In this document: piece after piece, positions 7,675-16,644 of the stretch
How the letters are laid out: each line of letters starts with the position of its first letter
How positions within the stretch are numbered: the first letter of the stretch is position 1
Origin: an uncultured Caulobacterales bacterium
GTDB lineage: Bacteria > Pseudomonadota > Alphaproteobacteria > Caulobacterales > Caulobacteraceae
NCBI GenBank assembly: GCA_903884425.1
Contig: CAISEP010000017.1
Location: 62,001 to 126,000 of the forward strand
Length of the DNA stretch: 64,000 nt
Direction of reading: 5' to 3'
Notes under the pieces: model-generated
What the model was told of the DNA's origin: nothing
Databases searched by the model: none
Seen by the model: the letters and a program-made list of their open reading frames with translations, nothing else
Program-made: the position numbers and the translations under genes

Positions 7675-10600
7675 GGCAGGGGCGCGATCCGGGTCCGTCC
7701 CGGGGCCGTGCGGGCATTGACCGACGGGCGGTACATGTCCTGCACGACGGCCCCGGGCAGGAAGAAGTCCCCCGGCGTCACCGCCCGCACCACATAGGCG
7801 ACCACGAAGGTCTTGTTACCCTCCGTCCGCAGCGCCGCCACATAGCGGTCGTCCCGCTTCTCCTGCACCGACACCGCCGTCAGCTTGCCGAGGAAGGCGA
7901 AGGGCCCGGCGGCGGTCTTGCCATTGCCGTTGCCCCCGCCGACACCCTGGGCATCGGCCGGGGTGAGCACGCTCTCGATCTCGAAGCCCGCCGGCAGGGC
8001 GTCATCGATCACGGCGGTGATCTGCCGGTCATCCAGCGCCCGTCCGGCGATGCGCACGATCAGCCGCTGGCCCTGCACGATCTCGTCCGGCTTCACCGGC
8101 CGGCCGGTGACGGTGACAATGCTCTTCTCCAGCAGCATGCCGTCCTCGGCCATGCCCGGCGCGGACAGGGGGGTGCCGCGGATGGTCACCGTCCGCCAGA
8201 CCGGCCCGGCCCCGGCATTGGTGAAGTGGGCCTGGGACAGGCGTCCCACCGCCCAGCGCGCCGTCCCGTCCGGGGTGGCGCCCACGGCCTGCACCTTCAC
8301 CGGTCCGGCAGCGGCCAGCATGGCCCGCGCGGCCTTGAGGAGATGGCTCTGCTCCTGGGTGTTCAGCCGGTCGGGCTGGCGCACCGTCCGCTCCAGCCGC
8401 GTCTGCAGGGAGCGGGCGATCTGCGTCTCCCCGGCCTCGTAGGCCAGGGCGACCACGCCGGCGAGATCCCGCAGGGGGGTCTGGTAGGAATCGTCCGGCG
8501 AGGCCCAGCCCCGGGCGCTCACCGCCTGGAGGAAGCTGTCATGGGCCCGCCCGCGATCCCCCATGGCCGCCAGGGCCGCGCCGACCTGGGCCCGGGCCAG
8601 CGCCGACGGCTCCTTGTCGAAGCCCACATCGTGGAACCAGCGCAGCCGCCCCAGGTCCCCGTGACCGCTCTTGGCCATGACATAGAGGGCATAGGCCGCC
8701 GCCCGGCTGCGCAGGCGTTCCGTCGCCTGACGATCCCGGTCGGAGGTCCGTCCGTACCCGGCATAGGTCTGCATCCGGTAGCCGACGGAGGTATAGCCGT
8801 CCGTCTGCGACACAGAGCGCATGGCCGAGATCGCCCGACCGATGGCCTCGTCCGGCACCGTGGCGCCCATGGCCTTGGCATCCAGCAGGAAGTCGACGAT
8901 GAAGGCCCCGGTCCACGGGTCCGCCTCCCCGTCTCCCACCTGCCACAGGCCGAAGGAGCCATCCAGCGCCTCCCGGTCCAGCAGCCTGGAGACCGACGAC
9001 GCCAGCGCCATCCGCGCCTTGGCGCCGCCACCGGAGGCCACGGAGAACAGGGCCGCATAGCCGGTGGAGGCCAGTTGCTCGCTGCATCCGTAGGGATAGC
9101 GGGACAGGGCCGTGGCGATGGGCGTGGGATCGAAATTGGCGAAGGGGGAATAGGAGACGGTCAGGCCCGCATCCGCCGCCAGCCCGGTGAGCAGGGTGGC
9201 CGACGGGGTGTAGGTGTCCCCGGGCTTCTGCAGGGTGGTGAAGGCCCGGGTGATCTGGCCCCAGCCCGCGCGGGTCTGCAGGGGGAAGCTGCGCTCTGCG
9301 GCAAAGCCGGGCCCCCGGGCGTCCAGGGTGACCTGGCCGATGGACGGGCGGCGGCCGCCGGTCAGGCTCAGCCGCTCGGTCACATGCTGGCCGGGTTGCA
9401 GGTTGAAGCTGCGGCCCGGCGCGGCGGTGGGCCCATCCCGGCCGTTCAGGTTGACCAGATAGCTTCCGGCCCGGCCCTCCACATTGTCCAGTTCCACCGT
9501 CGCCTCGGCCCGGTCACCGGGGGCCAGGAAGCGCGGCAGGGCCACCTCGGCCACCACCGGTTCCCGCACGATCAGGTTGGAAACGCCGGAGCCGACGGCA
9601 CTGTCCGTCCAGGCCACGGCCACCAGCCGCAGCTGTCCGTTGAAGTCCGCTGCCGGCAGACGCACCGTGGCATGGCCGCTGGCGTCGGTGGTGACCACCC
9701 CGGACCACAGGGCGACGGAGCGGATCGGCACCACGGCCAGCCCGGCCCCGCCGACCTCGTCACCGCCGAAGCTGACGGCCCCCGCGGCCCCCAGGTTCGG
9801 GTCGAGCAGGCGGCCATAGTCGTCGCGATAGGCCAGCCCCAGGGCCCGCTTGCCGAAATACCAGGCGGCGGGGTCGGGATTTTTCTGGTGGGTCAGGCGC
9901 AATATGCCCTCGTCCACCGCCGCCAGGGTCACCCGGGCGGTCTGCCCGCCGGTCAGGCCCTGGACCTTGAGATTGGCCACCACCTGCGCGTGGGACCCGA
10001 TCTTTGTCGGCGTGCCGATGGCGACGGTGAGCTTCCGCCCCGGGGCCTCCAGGGGCACATAGACGAGGCCGACGGCCCGGCGGGGCTTGGGGCTGGACAC
10101 GGGGTCCCGGGGCTGGACGACGGTGACCAGCACATAGGCCCCCGCCCCCCAGTCGGCATTGGCCCGCAGATGCACGCTGCCCCCATTGGCCCCGATGGTG
10201 GCGGACTTCAGGTCGATCAGCCGGTCCCCGGCCACGGCCACCTGGGCCTCACCGGCAAAGGGGGCCTGGATGCGGACTTCCACGTCGTCGCCGGGGTGAT
10301 AGCCGGTGCGGACGGTGGAGACCCGGGCGGTGTCCGGGGCCTCCACCCCGTCGTCGCTGTCGGCCCATCCGGCGGACTGGCGGATGACCGTGTGCGCCCC
10401 CGTGCCCGGCTCGTCCAGTACCAGGCGATAGTCGCCCCAGGGCAGCTTCTTCGCGATCCGCGCGGCTCCGCCGGTGCCGATGGACAGGGTGCCCTCGGCA
10501 ATCGGGATGTCCCGGCTGGTGCGCCGCCAGGACCACCGGCCGCCGGACTCGAACCAGTCATAGTTCCAACGTTCGGAGATCAGCAGATAGTGCACCTGCG

Positions 10601-12656
10601 GGGCCGCGACCCGCTGGCCCTGGGCATTGACCGCCACCACCTCGAAGGTCTGGACCGGATCGGCCCCGACGCCGGGGGTGGACTTCACCCCGAGATAGAG
10701 CGAGCGCAGATGCAGCCTCAGCGTCGCCTGTTCCGCCACCGGACGCCCGCCGGGCTCGAACACCGAGGCCGTCAGCCGGGCCCGCAGCGGGTCCGTCGGC
10801 TGGCCCAGGCTCTTCAGGTCCAGGGGGGCCAGGGCGTGGCCAGCGGCGTCGGTCTGGCCCTGGGGGGCCTCGATCAGCTTCTCGTCGAAGGGTTTCTGCT
10901 GGTCGCCCCAGACATAGCCCTTCAGGGCCGGGAACGGGTCGGGATCGACGCTCACCCGGGCCTCGGCAGTGACCGCCAGGCCCGAGGCAATGGCCCCGTA
11001 GAGATAGCGCGCCGCGATCTGCACCCGGCGGGCCTCGCCCGCCAGCACCGGCCGGTCGGCATCGGCCCCGATGGTGACGGCCAGCCGCTGGGGCGCGAAA
11101 TCCTCCACCTGGAAGGCCGCGGAGCCGGAGGCCCCCTCGCCGCCTTCCATCTCCAGGCTCACCCGCCACATGGCCCGCGGGGCCCCGGCCGGCAGCACCA
11201 CGTCCGCCGCGGCCGATCCGCCGGGGGTCGCCTTGAAGGGATAGCGGGCGAATTCCAGCCCGGACGGGCGGCGGACCACCAGCGCGCCACGGCGGTCGGT
11301 CACCGCATGGGCCAGCCGGTCCCGCAGCAGGGCCACCACGTGCACGGTCTCCCCTGGTCGATAGATGCCCCGGTCGGTATAGACAAAGCCGTCCACGGCG
11401 CTGGCGGCCCTGGCCACGTCCGCCCCCGTCGTCGGCTTCGACCCGGGGGGCGAGCGGCCGCCCACATCCTGCTTGGACAGATCCACCGGTGACCGCTCAA
11501 GGTCCAGCAGGGTGAAGTCGGACTTCGGCCCATAGGCCATCACCCGCAGGGGTTTGGCCCCGTTCTCCCCGCCCAGCAGGGCCCGGGCGAAGCGCACGCG
11601 ACCGCTGGCGTCGGTGAGGGCCGAGGCCAGCTCCCCGCCATCCGCCGCCACCAGGGCCAGCCGCACCCCGGCCATGACCTTGGCCGACTTGAGGGAGCGC
11701 ACCACCACGTCCAGGGCATCGCTGCCGTCATAGGCCTGCAGCGCCATGTCGGTGAACAGGATCCAGCGCCGGGCGCTGGCGGGGCGCTGGGTGTCGGCCT
11801 CCCCGTCCCGGGGCTTCACCCCGCGCAGGCCCGTGGCATCCTTCGCGACCACCACATAGGCCCCGGACTGCAGGGTCTTGAGCACCGCGCCCAGGGGGAA
11901 GACCGTGGTGGTCCGCTGGTCGGCGGTGCCGTGGACGGCCATGTCCCCCTCCCAGACCTTGCGGCCGTCGTCGCCGACATCATCCTCGGCATATTCGTCC
12001 TCGGCGGTGGGCTGGGGGGCGCTGATCTGCTTGCGGACCAGGTTCCGGTCAGGCACGCGCCAGACCTCCAGGTGCAGGCGGTTGACGTTCACCGTCTCCA
12101 GCCCCACCCCGTCGGCATCCTCCCGCGGCAGGATCACCCCCTCGCCGGAAAAGCCCACATAGGTCGGCTTGGCGCCGGCGACGAACTCCACATCGGTGTT
12201 CTCGGCCAGGGTTTCGCCACCTGCGGACGGCAGGCCGCGCAGCAGGGTCACGGTCCGCCCGGCATAGCCCACATCGGCCACGCACAGCTCATCGTCATGG
12301 GCGGTCACCGCCGCCGGATGGCCCAGCCCCGGGCTGACCGACACGAAGTCCCCGTAGGACTTCCGCGGATCAAGGGGCCGGGTCATGCGGATGCAGGCCG
12401 CCGGGGCGGTGCCGTGGGAGTCGAGCCGACTGGTCCAGACGGTGAAGCCGTCGGGCTTGCGCGGCGCGGCCCGGGGGGCGTCGGCGGCGCGGGGCTTGCC
12501 GAACAGGGACCAGGGGGTGCCGTCCCGGGCGGCCTGGGCCACGGGGGTGGCCGGCGGGGCCGCGGTCATCCGCGCCACCCCGAATCCGGCGGCAAAGGCG
12601 GCCAGGATCAACCCGGCGACGATCCAGGTCCTTCGCCCACCTGCAAGACCCGCCAT
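7671..12656 (-). CDS. Alpha-2-macroglobulin family protease-trapping protein
   Basis: A 1661-residue bacterial alpha-2-macroglobulin of the ECAM/YfhM type. It contains macroglobulin domains with an MG3-like FVYTDRGIYRPGETVH, an ALWSGVVTTDASGHA stretch, and the thioester motif Y-G-C-S-E-Q (codons at 9075-9086), whose Cys-Gln pair forms the reactive thioester. It should trap external proteases in the periplasm. The N-terminus (MAGLAGGRRTWIVAGLILAA...) is a single hydrophobic anchor and has no lipobox Cys, unlike E. coli ECAM, so it is probably held in the inner membrane by a helix. It is the first gene of an operon with pbpC (4 bp overlap). The ATG at 12656 has a GGGGGA-type ribosome site 8 bases before it. 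Confidence 0.93.
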   Translation of the reverse strand: MAGLAGGRRTWIVAGLILAAFAAGFGVARMTAAPPATPVAQAARDGTPWSLFGKPRAADAPRAAPRKPDGFTVWTSRLDSHGTAPAACIRMTRPLDPRKSYGDFVSVSPGLGHPAAVTAHDDELCVADVGYAGRTVTLLRGLPSAGGETLAENTDVEFVAGAKPTYVGFSGEGVILPREDADGVGLETVNVNRLHLEVWRVPDRNLVRKQISAPQPTAEDEYAEDDVGDDGRKVWEGDMAVHGTADQRTTTVFPLGAVLKTLQSGAYVVVAKDATGLRGVKPRDGEADTQRPASARRWILFTDMALQAYDGSDALDVVVRSLKSAKVMAGVRLALVAADGGELASALTDASGRVRFARALLGGENGAKPLRVMAYGPKSDFTLLDLERSPVDLSKQDVGGRSPPGSKPTTGADVARAASAVDGFVYTDRGIYRPGETVHVVALLRDRLAHAVTDRRGALVVRRPSGLEFARYPFKATPGGSAAADVVLPAGAPRAMWRVSLEMEGGEGASGSAAFQVEDFAPQRLAVTIGADADRPVLAGEARRVQIAARYLYGAIASGLAVTAEARVSVDPDPFPALKGYVWGDQQKPFDEKLIEAPQGQTDAAGHALAPLDLKSLGQPTDPLRARLTASVFEPGGRPVAEQATLRLHLRSLYLGVKSTPGVGADPVQTFEVVAVNAQGQRVAAPQVHYLLISERWNYDWFESGGRWSWRRTSRDIPIAEGTLSIGTGGAARIAKKLPWGDYRLVLDEPGTGAHTVIRQSAGWADSDDGVEAPDTARVSTVRTGYHPGDDVEVRIQAPFAGEAQVAVAGDRLIDLKSATIGANGGSVHLRANADWGAGAYVLVTVVQPRDPVSSPKPRRAVGLVYVPLEAPGRKLTVAIGTPTKIGSHAQVVANLKVQGLTGGQTARVTLAAVDEGILRLTHQKNPDPAAWYFGKRALGLAYRDDYGRLLDPNLGAAGAVSFGGDEVGGAGLAVVPIRSVALWSGVVTTDASGHATVRLPAADFNGQLRLVAVAWTDSAVGSGVSNLIVREPVVAEVALPRFLAPGDRAEATVELDNVEGRAGSYLVNLNGRDGPTAAPGRSFNLQPGQHVTERLSLTGGRRPSIGQVTLDARGPGFAAERSFPLQTRAGWGQITRAFTTLQKPGDTYTPSATLLTGLAADAGLTVSYSPFANFDPTPIATALSRYPYGCSEQLASTGYAALFSVASGGGAKARMALASSVSRLLDREALDGSFGLWQVGDGEADPWTGAFIVDFLLDAKAMGATVPDEAIGRAISAMRSVSQTDGYTSVGYRMQTYAGYGRTSDRDRQATERLRSRAAAYALYVMAKSGHGDLGRLRWFHDVGFDKEPSALARAQVGAALAAMGDRGRAHDSFLQAVSARGWASPDDSYQTPLRDLAGVVALAYEAGETQIARSLQTRLERTVRQPDRLNTQEQSHLLKAARAMLAAAGPVKVQAVGATPDGTARWAVGRLSQAHFTNAGAGPVWRTVTIRGTPLSAPGMAEDGMLLEKSIVTVTGRPVKPDEIVQGQRLIVRIAGRALDDRQITAVIDDALPAGFEIESVLTPADAQGVGGGNGNGKTAAGPFAFLGKLTAVSVQEKRDDRYVAALRTEGNKTFVVAYVVRAVTPGDFFLPGAVVQDMYRPSVNARTAPGRTRIAPLP

Positions 12657-12790
12657 GACCGCATCCCCCGACCGTGTCCGGCGATCATCTGCCGGCCCGC
12701 GCCCGAGTCAATCGCGGGCTGGAGGAATTCGGTGCCCCATCGGCGCCCGTTCTGAGTGCCCCGGTCGCGCTGGCCCGCCTCAGCCCCGTC

Positions 12791-13588
12791 TCAGGACTGT
12801 TTCGGCCACCAGGGCACGAAGCCGGAGGTGGTCTCCATGTAGCGGACATAGTCCGGGCGGGTCTTGCGCAGGCGATGTTCCAGCGTCGGCGCACCGCTCC
12901 ACTTCATCAGGGTCCAGGTCAGCAGCACCGGCCCCGGCAGGGCGAACAGGCCGTAGGGCGTCTCCGCGGCAATGAGGAACAGGCCCCACCAGGCACAGGC
13001 ATCGCCGAAATAGTTGGGGTGACGGGTATAGCGCCACAGGCCCGTGGACAGGACCTGCCCCCGGTTCGCAGGATCGGCGCGGAACCTCGTCAGCTGCCAG
13101 TCGCCCAGGGTCTCGAACAGCACGCCGAACAGGCTGAGCGCCACCCCGGCCAGGGCCAGCGGCCCGAGGCTTCCCGGCCCCGTGCCGATCTGTCCCAGCT
13201 GCACCGGCAGGCAGACGATGAACAGCAGCGGGGCCTGGGTGGCGAAGACCAGCCGCAGGGTCGCCTCGCCATAGCCCCAGCCCTTGGCGTCCTTCGCCTT
13301 CTCCATCATCCGGATATAGCGGCGATCCGGCCCGTGGTTGCGCCAGCGCCAGAGCAGATAGCCCCCCAGCCGGAACCCCCACAGGCTGCAAAGGGCCGTC
13401 AGCGCCACCTTGTGCGGCGTCAGCGGGCCGGTGGCGGCGAGGCTCGACCAGGCCATGGCCACCATGCCCAGCGCCCAGAAGGCATCGACGAAGGTCACGT
13501 CCCTCAGGCGAAGCCCCGCGAGCCAAAGCAGCGCGAACAGGGCCACGCAGACCCCGGCATTGACGGCAAGAACGGTCAGGATCGGCAT
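12791..13588 (-). CDS. DUF1295 / steroid 5-alpha-reductase-like membrane protein
   Basis: A 265-residue polytopic membrane protein. The C-terminal half carries the family pattern: STGLWRYTRHPNYFGD, then WWGLFL, and YVRYMETTSGFVPW. DUF1295 members resemble the 3-oxo-5-alpha-steroid 4-dehydrogenase/ICMT fold, which uses the Arg-His-Pro-Asn-Tyr motif to bind cofactor. I took the ATG at 13588, since the reading frame upstream of it is not membrane-like and overlaps the neighbouring gene. It is the last gene of the minus-strand SDR-thiolase operon, 19 bp after the preceding gene. A role in reducing or methylating a lipid or terpenoid is inference only. Confidence 0.8.
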   Translation of the reverse strand: MPILTVLAVNAGVCVALFALLWLAGLRLRDVTFVDAFWALGMVAMAWSSLAATGPLTPHKVALTALCSLWGFRLGGYLLWRWRNHGPDRRYIRMMEKAKDAKGWGYGEATLRLVFATQAPLLFIVCLPVQLGQIGTGPGSLGPLALAGVALSLFGVLFETLGDWQLTRFRADPANRGQVLSTGLWRYTRHPNYFGDACAWWGLFLIAAETPYGLFALPGPVLLTWTLMKWSGAPTLEHRLRKTRPDYVRYMETTSGFVPWWPKQS

Positions 13589-13607
13589 GGTCTCTCCCAG
13601 GGCGTAC

Positions 13608-14042
13608 TCAGACGGCGGGTCGGTCGGCCAGGGCCAGCACATGGGCGGTGGGCGCCTTGCCCCCCTGCTGGGCGGCCAGCACCCCCACATCCACATAGTC
13701 TCGCCAGTCGACAATCAGGTCCCCGCGGAAGCGGATGACCCCGGCATAGGGGGCGACCACGGTCAGGCCGGCCTTGGTGGTGAATTCGTCCACCCCCTCC
13801 ACGAACAGCCGGTCGCCGCTCTCGGCATGGTCGAACACCCGCCAGCGGACCTCGGCAATGTCTGCACCGAAGCGGACCAGGAACTTCCGGGCGGCGGCCT
13901 TGCCCTTCAGGGGCGGTTCGGCCCCCACGGCAAAGTGCCAGACGACCTCGTCGTCCATGCGGGACAGGACGTCATCTATGTCCTTGCGCTTCCAGGCCTC
14001 GATCAGGGCCAGGAACTGGTCGATGCGGCGGGGCGCGCTCAT
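13608..14042 (-). CDS. Limonene-epoxide-hydrolase/NTF2-like protein
   Basis: A 144-residue cone-shaped NTF2-fold protein. The closest match is the limonene-1,2-epoxide hydrolase branch: IDDVLSRMDDEVVWH at the start, and IVDWRDYVD near residue 120, which resembles the W-R-D-Y-F-D signature that holds catalytic residues in that enzyme. The Asp-Arg-Asp triad cannot be confirmed by eye, so an isomerase or a simple SnoaL-like binding protein remains possible. It lies 3 bp after the thiolase stop and 19 bp before the DUF1295 gene, in the same operon. Confidence 0.7.
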   Translation of the reverse strand: MSAPRRIDQFLALIEAWKRKDIDDVLSRMDDEVVWHFAVGAEPPLKGKAAARKFLVRFGADIAEVRWRVFDHAESGDRLFVEGVDEFTTKAGLTVVAPYAGVIRFRGDLIVDWRDYVDVGVLAAQQGGKAPTAHVLALADRPAV

Positions 14043-14045
14043 CCC

Positions 14046-15266
14046 TCAGACCCCGACCACGAGGCTGACCGTGGTGGTGGTCGAGCCGCCGATGTTCAGG
14101 GTCTGGCAGGTGCGGGCCCCCTCCACCTGATAGTCCCCCGCCTGGCCGGTGACCTGCTTCATGGCGTCCAGCGCCATGCGCACGCCGGTGGCACCCACGG
14201 GATGCCCGAGCCCGATCAGCCCGCCGGAGGGATTGATCGGCAGGCGACCGCCCATCTCGATGGTGCCGTCCTCCACCGCCTTCCAGGCCTCCCCCGGCGC
14301 GGTCAGGCCCAGATGGTCGATGGCCATGTATTCGGTCATGGCAAAGCAGTCGTGGGTCTCCACCACATGCACCTGCGACAGGTCGGTGATCCCGGCCCGG
14401 CGGCGGGCATCCTCCACCGCCCGGCGGACCTGCGGAAAGACGTAAGGCTGTCCCTGGCTCGCCCGGATCTTGTCCGCATAGGGGATGGGGGCCGAGCGAT
14501 GGCCCCAGCCGCGGATCTGCGCCAGATCCTCCAGCCGCTTGCCCCGGGCCTTTGCCCATTCGGCGGCACGGCGAGGCGAAGCCAGGAAGATCACCGCGGC
14601 CCCGTCGGTCACCTGACCGCAGTCCAGCTTGCGGGTCCGTCCCTCCACCACCGGGTTCAGGGCATCGTCCTCAGTGAAACTGTTCTCCGGGAAGCTCCAC
14701 TGCCGGGTCTGGGCATTGGGATTGCGGCGGCCATTGGCGAAGTTGATCTCCGAGATCCGCAGCACATGGGCGGGATCGAGGCCGTAGCGGCGCTCGTATT
14801 CCTCGGCCAGGTCCGAAAAGGCCCGGGGCCAGGGGAACTTCGCATCCAGATATTCGTGCCCCGCCCAGGCCGCTGCCCCCAGGTTCTGCGCCGCCTGCTG
14901 GCCGGAGACATTGCGCATCTGCTCGATGCCGACGACGCAGGCCAGGTCGTATCGTCCCGCCTCGATCTCCGCCGCGGCGGCGAGGATGGCCACGCTGCCG
15001 GACGCGCAGGCCGCCTCGTGCCGGGCGGTGGGCATGCCGTCGAAGTCCGGGTGGACGAGGCCGAAGAAGCCCCCCAGCAGCCCCTGCCCGGCAAACAGGT
15101 CGGCGACGAAGTTGCCCACATGGCCGCACTCGATGTCCTTCGGCTCCAGCCCGGTGGCATCGAGGCCATGGCGCACCACGTCGGCGAAGACGTCCGCCAG
15201 TTCGAGGCCCTGCCGGGTCCAGTTCGCGGAGAAGTCCGTCTGCCAGCCGCCCAGGATGTAGGTCAT
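14046..15266 (-). CDS. SCP-x-type thiolase (acetyl-CoA acetyltransferase family)
   Basis: A 406-residue thiolase of the SCP-2/SCP-x thiolase branch. The nucleophile Cys87 is in HEAACASGS; the ETHDCFA segment and GGLIGLGHPVGATG carry the conserved His. Near the C-terminus is TCQTLNIGGS, where classic thiolases have a C-x-G; this resembles SCP-x proteins that cleave branched or steroid side-chain acyl-CoAs. It should catalyse CoA-dependent retro-Claisen cleavage or the reverse. It sits in an operon with an SDR and two NTF2-fold proteins, as in steroid or terpenoid degradation clusters, but no DUF35 partner protein is visible. Confidence 0.85.
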   Translation of the reverse strand: MTYILGGWQTDFSANWTRQGLELADVFADVVRHGLDATGLEPKDIECGHVGNFVADLFAGQGLLGGFFGLVHPDFDGMPTARHEAACASGSVAILAAAAEIEAGRYDLACVVGIEQMRNVSGQQAAQNLGAAAWAGHEYLDAKFPWPRAFSDLAEEYERRYGLDPAHVLRISEINFANGRRNPNAQTRQWSFPENSFTEDDALNPVVEGRTRKLDCGQVTDGAAVIFLASPRRAAEWAKARGKRLEDLAQIRGWGHRSAPIPYADKIRASQGQPYVFPQVRRAVEDARRRAGITDLSQVHVVETHDCFAMTEYMAIDHLGLTAPGEAWKAVEDGTIEMGGRLPINPSGGLIGLGHPVGATGVRMALDAMKQVTGQAGDYQVEGARTCQTLNIGGSTTTTVSLVVGV

Positions 15267-15336
15267 GTCGCGTCCGTTCCTGTCAGGGCCGCCGGGCGGA
15301 CCATCGCCCCGGGCCGGTGGATGTTCGGAACCGCCC

Positions 15337-15723
15337 TCAGCGGCCGAGCCCCCGCAGGGCCCCGGCCTCGGCGGAGTCGATATATTCGTCGAGCCGGGTG
15401 ATCCGGCCGTCTTCCATCCGCACCACCACGCAGGCGGACATCTTCCACGGCGTCCCGTCCGGCAGGGTGGCGGACAGGACGTGCTGCTGCACGAACCCGT
15501 CCTTCAGCGCCTCCAGCCGCTGGACGGTGTAGACCCGGTCCGGCAGCTTGCGCACGAACCAGTCCAGGGACTTCATGTTCTGGTCGACGGTTTGTTCCAC
15601 ATAATCGATGTTGTGCCAGATCTTCGCGTCGGGGGCGTAGCAGGCGCGCACGGCATCTGCATCCCCGCCCTGGATGGCGGCGACGAAGCGCTTTGCGAAG
15701 GCCAGGATGTCCGCTTCGGTCAT
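15337..15723 (-). CDS. SnoaL-like NTF2-fold protein
   Basis: A 128-residue SnoaL-like protein. It starts with ILAFAKRFVAAIQGGDADAVRACYAPDAKIWHN, the usual alpha-helical opening followed by the Asp-x-x-Ile-Trp-His strand, and ends with VVVRMEDGRITRLDEYIDSAEAG. Such proteins are cyclases, isomerases, dehydratases or ligand-binding proteins, and the activity cannot be assigned. It lies between the SDR (13 bp) and the thiolase (70 bp) in the same operon, so it probably acts on the same acyl or ring intermediate. Confidence 0.8.
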   Translation of the reverse strand: MTEADILAFAKRFVAAIQGGDADAVRACYAPDAKIWHNIDYVEQTVDQNMKSLDWFVRKLPDRVYTVQRLEALKDGFVQQHVLSATLPDGTPWKMSACVVVRMEDGRITRLDEYIDSAEAGALRGLGR

Positions 15724-15736
15724 GGCGTCAGTCCCC

Positions 15737-16495
15737 TCATCGCCCGGTGCTGATCTTGTCGGCGGTCAGGGCCCGGCGCATGGCCAGTTCCAGCGCCTTG
15801 GGGTCCCGGGCGAGGCTCGCGCGGACATCGATGGCCAGGAAGTCGGTGTCCACCTCGTCCACCCCCCGGGCGATGGCCTTGAGGGCCGCCTTGGCGATGG
15901 TGGCCGGGGCCTCCTTGAAGCCTTCCACGTGGCTCGCCATCCGCGTGTCGACGGAGCCGACGATCAGGGCGGTGACATGGGTGTTCTGCGGGGCCAGCTC
16001 CGCCCGCAGGCAGGCGCACATGGCTCGTCCGGCAAACTTGGAGGGGCTGTAGCCACCCATCACCGGGGCGGCGACGATCCCGCCCACGGACAGGACATTG
16101 GCGATGGCACTCTCGGAGTGGCGGGCGAGGACGGGGGCAAAGGCCCGGCACATCATCAGGGGACCGAAATAGTTGGTCTCCATCTCCAGCCGCGCGGCGG
16201 ACAGGTCCTTCGCCCGCATCAGGGTCTCGTTGCAGAAGGCCCCGGCATTGTTGATCAGCAGGCTGACGTCGGAGCAGGACTCGGCCGCTGCCGCGATCTG
16301 GTCCGGATCGGTGACGTCCAGCCGGACGGCCACCAGCCGGTCCGGGGCCTCGGCCACCAGGGCGGCGGCATTGGCCGGGTCCCGGCTGCCCACATAGACC
16401 CGACGGGCCCCGGCAGCCAGCAGTCCGCGGACCAGCGCCTCGCCGATCCCGCGGTTGCCGCCGGTCACCAATGCGACACTGTCCTGCAGCTTCAT
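15737..16495 (-). CDS. SDR-family oxidoreductase, first gene of thiolase operon
   Basis: A 252-residue short-chain dehydrogenase. It has TGGNRGIG near residue 10-17, NNAGAF, LSVGG (catalytic Ser) and GGYSPSKFAG (Tyr and Lys). The C-terminus (GSVDTRMASHVEGF) is like the short single-domain SDRs that act on ketones or alcohols. I preferred the ATG at 16495 (MKLQDSVALVTGG) over an in-frame one 24 codons upstream, since the Rossmann strand starts right away in the usual position. It is the promoter-proximal gene of the operon that includes SnoaL, thiolase, epoxide-hydrolase-like and DUF1295. Confidence 0.85.
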   Translation of the reverse strand: MKLQDSVALVTGGNRGIGEALVRGLLAAGARRVYVGSRDPANAAALVAEAPDRLVAVRLDVTDPDQIAAAAESCSDVSLLINNAGAFCNETLMRAKDLSAARLEMETNYFGPLMMCRAFAPVLARHSESAIANVLSVGGIVAAPVMGGYSPSKFAGRAMCACLRAELAPQNTHVTALIVGSVDTRMASHVEGFKEAPATIAKAALKAIARGVDEVDTDFLAIDVRASLARDPKALELAMRRALTADKISTGR

Positions 16496-16644
16496 GCCCG
16501 TGCGCCTCTCCCCGGTCGGTCTGACGCCGACTGACTGCGAGGCTAGACCTCCTGTCGGGCTTTTCAACCCGCTTTCCTGCCGGCGCCGGGCACCCTTATC
16601 GCCCGCGGCCGATGGACCGGTTTCCAGCCGGTCTGGTCTTCAGG

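Noticed and set aside
5668-7797. Long open frame on the plus strand opposite pbpC
   Set aside because: Its protein is Arg/Gly/Pro-rich with no family motif; it is antisense shadow of pbpC, a common result of high GC.
8226-11492. Very long plus-strand open frame opposite the alpha-2-macroglobulin gene
   Set aside because: Low-complexity Gly/Arg/Pro composition, no motif; antisense of a clear coding gene with a thioester site.
16616-16633. Short hairpin after the PadR gene as a terminator
   Set aside because: Only a 6-bp stem (GACCGG/CCGGTC) with no T-tract; too weak to call.
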